Numbered from the stretch's first letter, positions 36,120-45,320 are shown. The stretch is 64,000 nucleotides of DNA from Thermaurantimonas sp046295455 (GCA_046295455.1 JBKBNI010000007.1:92742-156741), one strand, 5' to 3'. The notes: generated from the sequence alone by a model not told the origin. A program made the numbers and translations.

Positions 36120-36388
36120 TTTTATCTATCTTGACAAACGAGATACACTGCCCGATCAAAGTGAATGATCAATATTTACGAATAATTGAGCGCATTGTGA
36201 CCTTTGAATGCCTTAGGGCGTTTATATGCAGGCATACTGAACTCCTTACATTCAAAGCTTTCATCTGATGTGTGTCTTGCAAGCCATCATTTTGTCTGCT
36301 CTCGCTGGTGGCCGCTGTGGCATGTCGAAGTCATAGATTGTAATTCAATTCCTGATCCGTCTTATTTTCCGGTACACATCAGCCCCGC
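36120..36388. other. Non-coding gap between paaA and paaB
   Basis: The whole gap from the paaA stop to the paaB ATG is 349 bases. A 67-codon open frame (36204-36407) has no family features and low-complexity codon use, and I do not regard it as a gene. Only the terminator-like hairpin on the left and the -7 box on the right are interpretable. Confidence 0.5.
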
Positions 36389-36396
36389 TATCTTTG
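36389..36396 (+). promoter_or_regulatory. -7 box upstream of paaB
   Basis: TATCTTTG matches TAnnTTTG and lies 20 bases before the paaB ATG at 36417. A weak -33 element (TTTT at 36365-36368) is 20 bases upstream. Confidence 0.55.
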
Positions 36397-36416
36397 TCAT
36401 AAAGTAATACAACGCT

Positions 36417-36704
36417 ATGTCCAATGACCAATGGCCCCTGTGGGAAGTCTTTGTAAGAAGTAAAAACGGTCTGAGCCACAAGCATGTTGGGAGCCTTCAT
36501 GCTCCCGATGCGCAGACAGCCCTGCTGAATGCCCGGGATGTATACACCAGGCGCAGTGAGGGCACCAGCATTTGGGTGGTCGAGGCGCGCCACATTCATG
36601 CCTCCGCACCGGACGCCAAGGATCCCCTCTTTGCCCCGGCTGACGACAAGGTATATCGTCATCCCACTTTTTATGATATTCCTGATGAAGTAGGTCACAT
36701 GTAA
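36417..36704 (+). CDS. paaB: 1,2-phenylacetyl-CoA epoxidase subunit B
   Basis: 95 residues, the size of PaaB. WEVFVRSKNGLSHKHVGSLHAPDAQTAL in pieces matches the family: W-x-V-F-V-R-S-K at the start, GSLHA, and NARDVYTRR, then IWVV. PaaB is a small non-catalytic subunit that bridges the PaaA-PaaC dimers. It is followed 15 bases later by paaC. Confidence 0.93.
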   Translation: MSNDQWPLWEVFVRSKNGLSHKHVGSLHAPDAQTALLNARDVYTRRSEGTSIWVVEARHIHASAPDAKDPLFAPADDKVYRHPTFYDIPDEVGHM

Positions 36705-36719
36705 AGCATCCTTCAAGAA

Positions 36720-37496
36720 ATGAAAAAAAATATTCATACCAGAGGCGCAGACCATCGGCTTATATACACCTTGCGTTTGGCTGATAATGCCCTGATCCTA
36801 GGCCAGAGACTTAGCGAATGGTGTGGTCACGGACCAGAACTGGAACTAGATATTGCCCTCAGCAATATTGCCCTTGATCAGTTGGGTCATGCTCGGATGC
36901 TTTATCAATATGCGGCAAGCCAGATAGGACAGGATTATACAGAAGACGATGTTGCTTTTTTCAGAGATGCTTCTTCTTTCCATAATCTGCTAATTCTCGA
37001 GCTGCCTAATGGCCATTGGGGCGATACGCTTGCCCGTCAGTTTTTGTTTGACACCTATAACTACTATCTCTACTCAGCCTTGTGCAAGTCATCAGACGAA
37101 CACATTCGGTTCATCGCTCAGAAAGCCATCAAAGAGATTACCTACCATGCCCAGTGGAGCGCAGAGTGGATTATTCGATTGGGCGACGGTACCGACGAAA
37201 GCCACCAGAAAATTCAAAAATCCTTAGACGATTTGTGGATGTGGACGGGCGAATTTTTTATCGCAGATGAAGTAGACCTCAATATGGCAGATATCGGCGT
37301 GGGAGTCAATCCTGAAACACTGAAACCCTCCTGGGAAAGCAAGGTAGATGAAGTACTCAAAATAGCTACCCTATCGACCCCTGTGGCCACCTGGTATCAG
37401 AAGGGTGGAAAACAAGGCCGTCATACTGAATACCTCGGATATATTTTGGCTGAAATGCAGCACTTGCCGCGAATGTATCCAGACGCCAAATGGTAG
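36720..37496 (+). CDS. paaC: 1,2-phenylacetyl-CoA epoxidase structural subunit C
   Basis: 258 residues. A ferritin-like four-helix protein: LADNALILGQRLSEWCGHGPELELDIALSNIALDQLGHAR is the N-terminal hallmark in part (RLSEWCGHGP), with KAIKEITYHAQWSAEWIIRLGDGT and the C-terminal AEMQHLPRMYP. PaaC forms the structural partner of PaaA in the epoxidase. It is the last paa gene seen here; paaD (Fe-S assembly) and paaE (reductase) do not follow, so they must lie elsewhere or be replaced. Confidence 0.94.
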   Translation: MKKNIHTRGADHRLIYTLRLADNALILGQRLSEWCGHGPELELDIALSNIALDQLGHARMLYQYAASQIGQDYTEDDVAFFRDASSFHNLLILELPNGHWGDTLARQFLFDTYNYYLYSALCKSSDEHIRFIAQKAIKEITYHAQWSAEWIIRLGDGTDESHQKIQKSLDDLWMWTGEFFIADEVDLNMADIGVGVNPETLKPSWESKVDEVLKIATLSTPVATWYQKGGKQGRHTEYLGYILAEMQHLPRMYPDAKW

Positions 37497-37830
37497 AGTA
37501 GATTGGTAAAAGAGGAATGCAGTTTCAAACCTTAACTTTATATTCTTCACTCCTTTCTATCTTTCTCATCGACTCTTCTCAATCTGTTCAACTAAATCTG
37601 TCTTTGTCAATTCCTTTTCAGAAGGGTAAAGGTTTTGCCACGCCGGCATGTGTCATAGCAGTAGCGCGTAGCACAAACAGGTCTGCTGTGACATCGAATA
37701 TCTCCCGGCAAATGGGGCGTCAAGGCTCTTTTATATTTTAAAAATTATTCCGATCTATTAGCCGGGTGTTTCCTATTTTTACATAAAATATTGATTATCA
37801 ATTTTATATCACAAAGATTCTGACACTCAA
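37497..37830. other. Non-coding gap between paaC and dnaE
   Basis: 334 bases. A 74-codon open frame (37517-37741) is present but shows no family features, and neither strand gives a recognisable paaD or paaE remnant. A near-consensus -7 box (TATTTTTA at 37773-37780) may serve dnaE. Otherwise nothing is seen. Confidence 0.45.
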
Positions 37831-40800
37831 ATGTTTCTGATTTTTGATACTGAAACCACCGGACTACCCAAGAGATATGATGCCCCTATCACTCAGCTGG
37901 ATAACTGGCCGCGTGTGGTGCAGATTGCCTGGCAGCTTCACGACTCTTGGGGCAATTTGATAGAGCATGAGGGCTTAATAATATATCCAGACGATTGGGA
38001 AGTGCCTTATGATGCTGAAAAGGTTCATGGCATATCTACAGCTTTGGCCCGGAAAGTGGGTAGTAAGGCTCCTGAGGTGTTTGAAAAATTTCTCAAAACC
38101 CTGGCCAAATCAGAGCTCATAGCCGGCCATAACCTTCAGTTTGACATTAATGTAATAGCCAGTGAATTGTATCGGCATGGTTTTGACTATCAAAAACTCC
38201 TTCAAAAAAGCAAGCTTGATACTTGCGACGAAGCCACGGCCATGCTTACCAGACTTCCAGGTGGCAAAGGTGGAAAATTCAAATTTCCAACGCTCACGGA
38301 GCTTTACCAATACCTCTTTGGTGAATCATTTGAGGAAGCACATAACGCTACGGCCGATGTAGAGGCTACTGCGCGATGCTTCTTTGAGCTCATCCGGAGC
38401 GGACATTATTCAGAAGTACAACTTAAGAAGCGAGAAGGATTTTTATCTGAATTTAAACGGCGCAACCCTCAACCCATGAAGCTTTGGGGGTTGGTACACA
38501 AAAACCTGAAAAACGCCAGTACACAAGCCTCAGCAGCGCAAAAATCCGATCCTCCTCGCGTTGAAACTACCACCACCCTTGATACAGACAAACTGTCCGG
38601 ATTTTTTCACATTTTCAATAAAACCCGCTTCTCAGTTCTCTCCTCGACCATAGAGGTGTCTGAATTGGTACAAAAAGCTGCGGAATACAATTTTTCGGCT
38701 GTAGGTATTGCAGATACCGGCAATATGATGGCTGCATTCCAGTTTATGATAAAAATAAAAGAAATCAACGCCAACAGACCCGACGACAAAAAACTAAAAG
38801 GAATCATTGGCTGCGAATTGGAACTGGTGCAGGATATACAGGCAAAAAGTTACCAGGAGCGAAATCCGCGGATTGTGCTCTATGCAAAAAATAAAGCTGG
38901 ATACGCCAATCTATCAAAGCTGGTCTCCATCGCCAATACAGATGGTTTTTATTACAACCCCAGAATTGACAAAAAACACATCTGCCAGTATAAGGACAAC
39001 CTCATTGCACTCTCGGGAACATTATGGGGCGAACTTCCCCAACTCATCCTGACTCAGGGCAAAAAAGCTGCTGAGGAAGCTCTGCTATGGTGGAAGGAAC
39101 AGTTTGACGGTGATTTTTACATCCAACTCAATCGCCATGGACCCGACGAAGAGAAGCATGTAAACGAAATTTTGATCGAATTAGCCAGAGAGCACCATGT
39201 AAAGACCATAGCCACCAACAATAATTACTATCTACATCCCGACGAATTTGAACTGTTGGACACCCTCATCTGCATTCGCGACGGCAATCTCGTCTCAGAT
39301 CCAATAGGAAAGGGGAGAGGACACAGATTCGGATACACCGATAATGCCTACTACTTCCGTCCTGTGAATGAAATGGCGACGCTATATGCGGATATACCAG
39401 AGGCCTTGTACAATCTGGCTGAAATCGCTGACAAGGTCGAAAACTATGATCTTAAGCGAGAGGTACTCCTGCCCGAATTTAAAATACCGGATGAATTTAA
39501 GAATCCGGAAGATGAAAGAGACGGAGGAAAGCGTGGAGAGAACAGCTATTTGCGACACATCGCTTATGAAGGAGCACGCCAGCGGTATCCCGAAATGACC
39601 GACGAGATCCGTGAGCGCATCGAATTTGAGCTGGAAACCATTGAAAAAACCGGCTATCCCGGCTACTTTTTGATTGTGAGTGACTTTTGCAGGGCAGCTC
39701 GTGAAATGGGTGTCGTAGTAGGCCCCGGACGAGGATCTGCTGCAGGCTCAGTAGTCGCATATTGCATTGGTATTACCAACGTTGATCCCATCAAGTACAA
39801 TCTGCTTTTTGAGCGGTTTCTAAATCCGGAAAGAGTCAGCCTGCCCGATATAGATACCGACTTCGACGACGAAGGCCGCGATAAGGTCATCAAATACGTC
39901 ATAGACAAATACGGAGCCAACCAAGTGGCTCAGATCATCACCTATGGCACAATGGCTGCAAAAAGCTCAGTGCGCGATTGTGGCAGAGTCCTTGGACTCT
40001 CGCCCACGGAGGTTAACATTTTATCCAAAAAGGTGCCCACCTCTTTATCTCTGGGAGAGCTTTTCAGGCTCGAGGACAGAGAAGTTCGTGAACGGGTAAG
40101 AGGCAATGAGCTGCCAGGAGCATTGGAAATAAGGCAGTTGTATAACTCAGAAAAGCCTGAGGCCAAAGTTTTGCGCATGGCCGAAAAACTCGAAGGAGCT
40201 CTCCGAAATACCGGCATTCATGCCTGTGGTATCATCATTACGCCTACAGACGTGCGCAATCTCGTGCCGGTGGCGCGCGCCAAAGATTCTGAAATGTGGT
40301 GCACTCAGTTTGACAACAACATTGTCGAATCTGCGGGACTTCTGAAAATGGATTTTCTTGGACTCAAAACCTTGACAATCATCAAGGATGCGTGCCAAAT
40401 GATCAAAAAGCACAAGAAAATCACCATAGATCCGGATCAAATACCCCTGGACGATCCGCTGACCTATGAAAAAATCTTTCAGACTGGTGATACCATCGGA
40501 GTATTTCAGCTCGAATCTCCCGGTATGCAGAAATACCTAAGACAGCTACGACCGACCTCTTTCGAAGATATTATCGCCATGGTAGCCCTGTACCGTCCGG
40601 GTCCGATGGAGTACATCCCGGACTTCATCGACCGGAAACATGGCCGTAAACCCATAGAATATGACTTGCCCGAAATGGAGGAATATCTCCGCGAAACCTA
40701 TGGCGTGACGGTCTATCAGGAGCAGGTGATGCTTCTCTCCCAAAAGCTGGCCGGTTTTACCAAAGGCGAGGCAGATGTGCTTCGCAAAGCAATGGGTAAA

Positions 40801-42162
40801 AAGCAAAAAGCCGTGCTTGATAAGATGAAGCCAAAATTTATCGACCAGGCTTCTGCAAAAGGGTATCCGGTCCAAACCCTTGAGAAAATCTGGTCAGACT
40901 GGGAGGCTTTCGCTTCCTATGCGTTTAATAAGTCACATGCTACCTGCTACGCAGTAGTGGCTTTTCAGACCGCCTATCTGAAAGCTCATCATCCAGCTGA
41001 ATTTATGGCCGCTACCATCACACACTACCAGAGCGATGTCAAGACCATCAGTTTTTATATGGAAGACTGCCGGCGTCATAAGATTCCTATCCTGGGTCCA
41101 AGTGTCAATGAAAGTGATATGAATTTTAGTGTGAATGCCCACGGGGAAATCCGGTTTGGCCTGGCAGGAATGAAAGGAGTCGGAGAAGGTGCTGCACAGA
41201 GCATTATCGAAGAGCGTCAAAACGGAGGCCCGTATATCTCTATTTTTGATTTTGTGCAGCGAACAGACCAGCGCATAATCAATAAAAAGGTTATGGAAGC
41301 TCTGGCTATCGGAGGAGCCTTCGACGACTTCTCAGAATGTCATCGGGCGACATACTTTTCCGACGTAGATGGCAAGTCGTTTATCGAAACACTCATTCGC
41401 TATGGCCAAGCTTATAAATCTGCAATGGCCACAGCCCATATGTCGCTCTTTGGGGATATGATGAGCAGCAGCATACAGACTCCCGCCATACCTGCCTCAG
41501 AACCCTGGACAAACCAAGAGATACTGCAGCGCGAAGCAGAGATCAACGGATTATATCTTTCGGGGCATCCGCTCGATGACTATCGAATCGAATACCAAAG
41601 TTTTGCCACGCACTCAACAGCCGACCTTTCCGAGCCCGAAAGCCTCATAGATAAAGAAATCAAAGTGATGGGCATGATCAATACCTTCCTTCTTGAAGAA
41701 GACAGAAACGGAGAACGAACCTGCCGGTTTGAAGTAATGGACTATGACGGAACTTTTACATTCAGGCTTCGTAGCCAGGCCTTTAACAAGTTGGGCCACA
41801 TCGTCCAAAACGCTCAGGTAATCCTGGTTACTGTTCAAGTCAAAAGGCCTTTTCAGCGAAGCGACGGTATGCCCGGCAACCCGTATATCGATGTCACAAA
41901 TATTGAACCTGCTACAGAGCTCAGCGCCAAGGCTCAGCGAATGACCATCTATTTAAGTTGTGAAACACTGGAAGACATTATGCTGACCGAATTACATAAA
42001 ATCCTTACAGCACACCCCGGCACCAAAAGTCTGCGGTTTGTGCTGGAAGAGGAGCCTACGCAGACCCGTGTGCTTACCCTATCAAAAATAAAAATAAATA
42101 TTAGCCGGAGCCTTATCTATAATCTGAATCAATTTTCAGGAATTAATATCCTACTTCAATGA
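37831..42162 (+). CDS. dnaE: DNA polymerase III alpha subunit with fused DnaQ-type proofreading exonuclease
   Basis: 1443 residues. Residues 1-190 are a DEDDh 3'-5' exonuclease: D6 and E8 in FDTETTG, D105 in HNLQFDI, H171 and D176 in HNATADVEA, all present. Residues about 255-470 are the PHP domain, but its metal site has decayed: the usual H-x-H-x-H reads H260-I-F262-N-K264, and the usual TDHGN reads ADTGN. The polymerase core has catalytic Asp675 and Asp677 in PDIDTDFDD and Asp841 in LKMDFLGL; VGPGRGSAAGS precedes them. A helix-hairpin-helix region and an OB fold (IKVMGMINTFLLEE) close the protein. It is the replicative polymerase. Proofreading is most likely supplied by the fused domain, with the PHP domain structural only. 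It stands alone. Confidence 0.96.
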   Translation: MFLIFDTETTGLPKRYDAPITQLDNWPRVVQIAWQLHDSWGNLIEHEGLIIYPDDWEVPYDAEKVHGISTALARKVGSKAPEVFEKFLKTLAKSELIAGHNLQFDINVIASELYRHGFDYQKLLQKSKLDTCDEATAMLTRLPGGKGGKFKFPTLTELYQYLFGESFEEAHNATADVEATARCFFELIRSGHYSEVQLKKREGFLSEFKRRNPQPMKLWGLVHKNLKNASTQASAAQKSDPPRVETTTTLDTDKLSGFFHIFNKTRFSVLSSTIEVSELVQKAAEYNFSAVGIADTGNMMAAFQFMIKIKEINANRPDDKKLKGIIGCELELVQDIQAKSYQERNPRIVLYAKNKAGYANLSKLVSIANTDGFYYNPRIDKKHICQYKDNLIALSGTLWGELPQLILTQGKKAAEEALLWWKEQFDGDFYIQLNRHGPDEEKHVNEILIELAREHHVKTIATNNNYYLHPDEFELLDTLICIRDGNLVSDPIGKGRGHRFGYTDNAYYFRPVNEMATLYADIPEALYNLAEIADKVENYDLKREVLLPEFKIPDEFKNPEDERDGGKRGENSYLRHIAYEGARQRYPEMTDEIRERIEFELETIEKTGYPGYFLIVSDFCRAAREMGVVVGPGRGSAAGSVVAYCIGITNVDPIKYNLLFERFLNPERVSLPDIDTDFDDEGRDKVIKYVIDKYGANQVAQIITYGTMAAKSSVRDCGRVLGLSPTEVNILSKKVPTSLSLGELFRLEDREVRERVRGNELPGALEIRQLYNSEKPEAKVLRMAEKLEGALRNTGIHACGIIITPTDVRNLVPVARAKDSEMWCTQFDNNIVESAGLLKMDFLGLKTLTIIKDACQMIKKHKKITIDPDQIPLDDPLTYEKIFQTGDTIGVFQLESPGMQKYLRQLRPTSFEDIIAMVALYRPGPMEYIPDFIDRKHGRKPIEYDLPEMEEYLRETYGVTVYQEQVMLLSQKLAGFTKGEADVLRKAMGKKQKAVLDKMKPKFIDQASAKGYPVQTLEKIWSDWEAFASYAFNKSHATCYAVVAFQTAYLKAHHPAEFMAATITHYQSDVKTISFYMEDCRRHKIPILGPSVNESDMNFSVNAHGEIRFGLAGMKGVGEGAAQSIIEERQNGGPYISIFDFVQRTDQRIINKKVMEALAIGGAFDDFSECHRATYFSDVDGKSFIETLIRYGQAYKSAMATAHMSLFGDMMSSSIQTPAIPASEPWTNQEILQREAEINGLYLSGHPLDDYRIEYQSFATHSTADLSEPESLIDKEIKVMGMINTFLLEEDRNGERTCRFEVMDYDGTFTFRLRSQAFNKLGHIVQNAQVILVTVQVKRPFQRSDGMPGNPYIDVTNIEPATELSAKAQRMTIYLSCETLEDIMLTELHKILTAHPGTKSLRFVLEEEPTQTRVLTLSKIKINISRSLIYNLNQFSGINILLQ

Positions 42163-42254
42163 TAAAAAAAGAGATTATTATTTAGGATCTAATGCTGGGA
42201 TTAGAGTAATCTTTAATCTTTTCGCAATACGCTCATGCCTAAGTAAAACTTAAG

Positions 42255-44201
42255 CTACATGCTCGTAATCTTCAGTTCCGTTCTTCTATTCAGTTGCCTG
42301 CCTTCCTCTGTATCGTTTGAAGCAATTGGCTGCGTATCTCCGTATCCCCGAGCTGTAAGACGCGAGGGTGAGATACCGTTTTTAGTGAGATATTCGACCA
42401 CACTCCTGGCGCGGTTCAGTGATAAAGTCTGATTGTACGCGGCAGAGCCACGACTATCTGTGTGGCCGGAGATTTCAACTTTTACAGTAGGATTTTTTAG
42501 CAGAAACTGTAGAATTTTTTCCAGTTCAGACTCAGACTTGGGTTGAATCCGGTAAGAATCTGTATCAAAAAACAGGTTTTGTAGCACAATAGAGTTACCT
42601 GCCCGAATCGGTTTGAGTCGTACCTCGATGTGCAAAGCACTGTCCTGAGGTTCTTCTTTTACAGCAAAGTTTTGTGAGTGAAAGAGGTATCCTTCCTTTT
42701 CGACATACATCGCATACTCTTCGTTACCGGGCAATACCCAAAAAAACGAACCATCCTTTCGGGATTCACCGGACCAGATTTCATCCCCGGAATTAAGGTC
42801 ATAGAGCCGTATGGTACAGCCTGCCAGACGTTTACCGTCGTTAGCATCGGAAGCAACACCTGATACGAATGCCACTGGTACCTGACGCAAACGTGCATCG
42901 AGCGAAAACCGGTAAAGGTCAAATCCGCCGTATCCATCCGGCCTGCTGTCGCTGGCAAAGTAGCCTGTCTGTCCATTTGGACTGATGATCAGGCTAAATT
43001 CTTCAGCAGCAGTATTTACAGGATAGCCGAGATTGACAGGTTCGGACCATGTGCCATCCGGGCTGCGCTTTGAATAAAAAAAGTCCATATCCCCAAACCC
43101 CGGGTGTCCGTCGCTGGCAAAAAACAAAGTCTGATTGTCAAAATAGATGAAAGGGGTCGCCTCACGACCGGGAGTATTGACTGCACCGGAAACAGGCTTG
43201 GCTTCTGTCCATTGCCCATCTTTTTCAAGGGTGGAATAATAGATGTCAGTCGATTCATCCCTTCCGGTCTTGCCACGCACGAAGTAGAGCGTCCGTCCGT
43301 CGGGTGAAAGAGAGGGTTGACTTTCCCAATGGGAGGTATTGATAGAGGGTCCGAGGTTCTGGGGTGTGCTCCAGCTGCCGTCAGGCCTCAGATAACTTGC
43401 ATACAAGTCGCATGAACCATATCCATTCGGGCGATGACATCCCGTAAAAATAATTATCCTCCCATCGGCAGAAACAGTCTGTGCACCTTCATTGAGAGGT
43501 GTATTAATAGATCCCGGCAATTTTCTTTTTGGCGAAAAAGAGCCGTCGGATGTCATTTCTGAGAAGTAGAAGTCTTCATCCTTTTTTTCGGAGTCCACTT
43601 CCCGCTCAGTAAATACCAACAGGCGACCATCTGCCGAAAGTGATGGGAAGTACTGATGATGCACATCATTGATAGCACTTCCTAGATTTTCGGGCATAAA
43701 ACGAACGCTGTCTGTGATGGATACCCTCGCAAATTCCAGATTTTTTCGGATTTTATTGGCCCTTTGAAGTCCTTGAGGACTCGCTTTGAGATTTGCCTGA
43801 TAGATGTCGAGGTGTTTTGAGGCCTGGTCGTATTGGTAAGTATTAAAATAAATTTCTGCTACAGACAGGTGTAAAAATGCCCCTGCACCTGCTTGCAGAG
43901 CGCCATGGTAAGCTTCCAATGCTCTGGTGTAATCTTTTTTTCGGGTATAAATATCTCCTCTTAAAATCCAGGCCTCTTCAAAGTCAGGATACTTTTTATT
44001 GATTTTTTCTAACTGTATCAGTGCATCTTCTGTGAGGCGACTGGCCAGTTTTTCTCTGGCCTGCTGATACATCTTGAGAGCGCGTTTATTCTGGCTGTGG
44101 CCTGCAATCGGAAGTAAACCCCATGCGGATGTTATCAGGATGATAATAAGAGCGTTGGTTTTCAATATGTTTTGATGTTTCTTTTTATAAACAAATGACA
44201 T
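42255..44201 (-). CDS. PorE-like outer-membrane-associated protein: TPR, PD40 propeller, CRD and OmpA domains
   Basis: About 648 residues from the ATG at 44201; an earlier ATG at 44225 lacks support. A hydrophobic stretch (TNALIIILITSAWGLLPIAGHS) is a signal peptide without a lipobox. TPR-like repeats (about residues 35-145) precede PD40/WD40-like repeats with S-A-D-G-R, S-P-D-G-R-T-L-Y-F and S-P-N-G-Q boxes (about 190-430), then a carboxypeptidase-regulatory-like domain (VSGVASDANDGKRLAGCTIRLYD in part) and a C-terminal OmpA peptidoglycan-binding domain (FFDTDSYRIQPKSE, ISGHTDSRGSAAYNQTLS, NRRTELKI). This order is that of PorE of the type IX secretion system, which anchors the machine to peptidoglycan. 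It lacks the usual lipoprotein Cys and lies outside a T9SS gene cluster, so a paralogue is possible. Confidence 0.85.
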   Translation of the reverse strand: MSFVYKKKHQNILKTNALIIILITSAWGLLPIAGHSQNKRALKMYQQAREKLASRLTEDALIQLEKINKKYPDFEEAWILRGDIYTRKKDYTRALEAYHGALQAGAGAFLHLSVAEIYFNTYQYDQASKHLDIYQANLKASPQGLQRANKIRKNLEFARVSITDSVRFMPENLGSAINDVHHQYFPSLSADGRLLVFTEREVDSEKKDEDFYFSEMTSDGSFSPKRKLPGSINTPLNEGAQTVSADGRIIIFTGCHRPNGYGSCDLYASYLRPDGSWSTPQNLGPSINTSHWESQPSLSPDGRTLYFVRGKTGRDESTDIYYSTLEKDGQWTEAKPVSGAVNTPGREATPFIYFDNQTLFFASDGHPGFGDMDFFYSKRSPDGTWSEPVNLGYPVNTAAEEFSLIISPNGQTGYFASDSRPDGYGGFDLYRFSLDARLRQVPVAFVSGVASDANDGKRLAGCTIRLYDLNSGDEIWSGESRKDGSFFWVLPGNEEYAMYVEKEGYLFHSQNFAVKEEPQDSALHIEVRLKPIRAGNSIVLQNLFFDTDSYRIQPKSESELEKILQFLLKNPTVKVEISGHTDSRGSAAYNQTLSLNRARSVVEYLTKNGISPSRLTARGYGDTQPIASNDTEEGRQLNRRTELKITSM

Positions 44202-44256
44202 AATAGGAGTAAATTCAAGATCCAAAAGTGTGTTTGACCCGGCGATAGCCCCGAGT

Positions 44257-44264
44257 CAAATGTA
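44257..44264 (-). promoter_or_regulatory. -7 box upstream of the PorE-like gene
   Basis: The minus strand reads TACATTTG (TAnnTTTG), about 55 bases before the ATG at 44201. The nearest minus-strand TTG is 26 bases further up, slightly too far. Confidence 0.4.
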
Positions 44265-44397
44265 CCGGGGATTCTCTTTCGGAACTTCTGCAAGCTCTTT
44301 TGTAATAGACAAAGCTAAAGTGCTCGGAGAAATATTTCGGAAGTTCATTGTCATAAAAACGGAAAATTAAAAAATACCAAAATTAAACCGAAACTAC

Positions 44398-44429
44398 TTG
44401 TATAAAAGACTGGGAAATCCTTAGATTTG
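44398..44429 (+). promoter_or_regulatory. Promoter of tRNA-His
   Basis: TTG at 44398-44400 and TAGATTTG at 44422-44429 with 21 bases between them match the phylum consensus; the tRNA begins 13 bases after the -7 box. Confidence 0.7.
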
Positions 44430-44442
44430 CAGCCCTAAAAAT

Positions 44443-44517
44443 GGTGGCTGTAGCTCAGTCGGTTAGAGCGTCGGATTGTGGTTCCGAAGGTCGTGGGTTC
44501 GAGACCCATCTGCCACC
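44443..44517 (+). tRNA. tRNA-His (GTG anticodon)
   Basis: A complete cloverleaf can be drawn: acceptor GTGGCTG (44444-44450) against CTGCCAC (44510-44516), D arm GCTC/GAGC, anticodon stem TCGGA/TCCGA with loop TTGTGGT and anticodon GTG at 44478-44480, and T arm GTGGG-TTCGAGA-CCCAT. The extra G at 44443 facing C at 44517 is the G-1:C73 pair that marks histidine tRNA. Full CCA is not encoded. Position 6:67 is a T-T mismatch, where related genes usually have T-A. A terminator follows 12 bases downstream. Confidence 0.97.
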
Positions 44518-44529
44518 CAGGGCAATGTC

Positions 44530-44556
44530 AAAACCGGTCAATCTGACCGGTTTTTT
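44530..44556 (+). terminator. Rho-independent terminator after tRNA-His
   Basis: AAAACCGGTCA (44530-44540), loop ATC, TGACCGGTTTT (44544-44554) form a perfect 11-bp stem that runs into a T-run. It ends the tRNA transcript. Confidence 0.9.
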
Positions 44557-44638
44557 GCTTTAGATGAATTAAATCGCCGATTGGTACATTTTTTCGTTAT
44601 TTAATCTAAGCCGGTGTGATTGTTCGGATGTTTCCATC

Positions 44639-44646
44639 TATGTTTG
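44639..44646 (+). promoter_or_regulatory. -7 box upstream of the CBS-domain gene
   Basis: TATGTTTG matches TAnnTTTG but ends only 8 bases before the ATG at 44654, and the nearest TTG (44620-44622) is 16 bases upstream. If used, the message would be nearly leaderless. Confidence 0.35.
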
Positions 44647-44653
44647 TCTTGTG

Positions 44654-45319
44654 ATGACTGCAGAACATTTTATTTCCCTTCAGATTTCTCCGCTGCACAG
44701 TACGGACAGCATTGCTTATGCCATAGATGAGATGCTGCAGCAGGGCACACGATCGCTACCGGTGATTGGAGAAGGGGAGTTTGTAGGAGTAGTAAAACTA
44801 GAGGATCTCGAAAATCAAATTGACAGTTCTGTTTCGATCAGCAGTTTACCCACAGAGCTGCTTAAGCCTTATTTTATCTATTCTCACCTCCACGAGCTGG
44901 AAGTCATCAGTGCATTTGGAGTGTTTAAATGCGATGTATTAGCTGTCGTAGACTCTTCCGGCGGATACATCGGGAGCATTCTGGCTTCAGAAATGTTGTT
45001 TTCCTTTGCTCAGTCCGTATCCTTTAAAATCCCTGGTGGGGTAATCGTACTCGAACTTTCAACGGCGGATTATCACCTTAGCCAGATTGCCCAGATAGCC
45101 GAAAGCGGAGATGCCCGTATCGTGGCGCTCTATATGTCAGAACTACCGGGTAGCAATCGGATCTTGCTCACGCTTAAACTTAACAAGGAAAATCTGGATG
45201 GCATCATTCAGACATTTGAGCGCTACAATTATGAGACGAGGGCCATTTTTGCACACAGCAAATCTGCTGTTGACCTGATGCAGCGGTACGATTTGCTGAT
45301 GAAATGGATCAATATGTAG
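44654..45319 (+). CDS. CBS domain-containing protein (AcuB-like)
   Basis: 221 residues from the ATG at 44654 (a GTG one codon before is ignored). Two CBS repeats fill residues about 1-125 (PLHSTDSIAYAIDEMLQQGTRSLPVIGEGEFVGVV in part; LAVVDSSGGYIGSI). The C-terminal 80 residues (GGVIVLELSTADYHLSQIAQIAESGDARI) look like an ACT-type domain, giving the layout of AcuB proteins. CBS pairs bind adenosyl ligands and act as energy sensors. Cytoplasmic. It is 1 base ahead of the GSCFA gene and clearly co-transcribed with it; the link between the two is unknown. Confidence 0.85.
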   Translation: MTAEHFISLQISPLHSTDSIAYAIDEMLQQGTRSLPVIGEGEFVGVVKLEDLENQIDSSVSISSLPTELLKPYFIYSHLHELEVISAFGVFKCDVLAVVDSSGGYIGSILASEMLFSFAQSVSFKIPGGVIVLELSTADYHLSQIAQIAESGDARIVALYMSELPGSNRILLTLKLNKENLDGIIQTFERYNYETRAIFAHSKSAVDLMQRYDLLMKWINM

Positions 45320-45320
45320 C

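Noticed and set aside
36204..36407. 67-codon frame between paaA and paaB
   Set aside because: No start context, motif or conserved composition; the region reads as non-coding with a hairpin and a promoter box.
37517..37741. 74-codon frame after paaC, considered as a paaD remnant
   Set aside because: Neither this frame nor the opposite strand shows the PaaD fold or its Cys motif.
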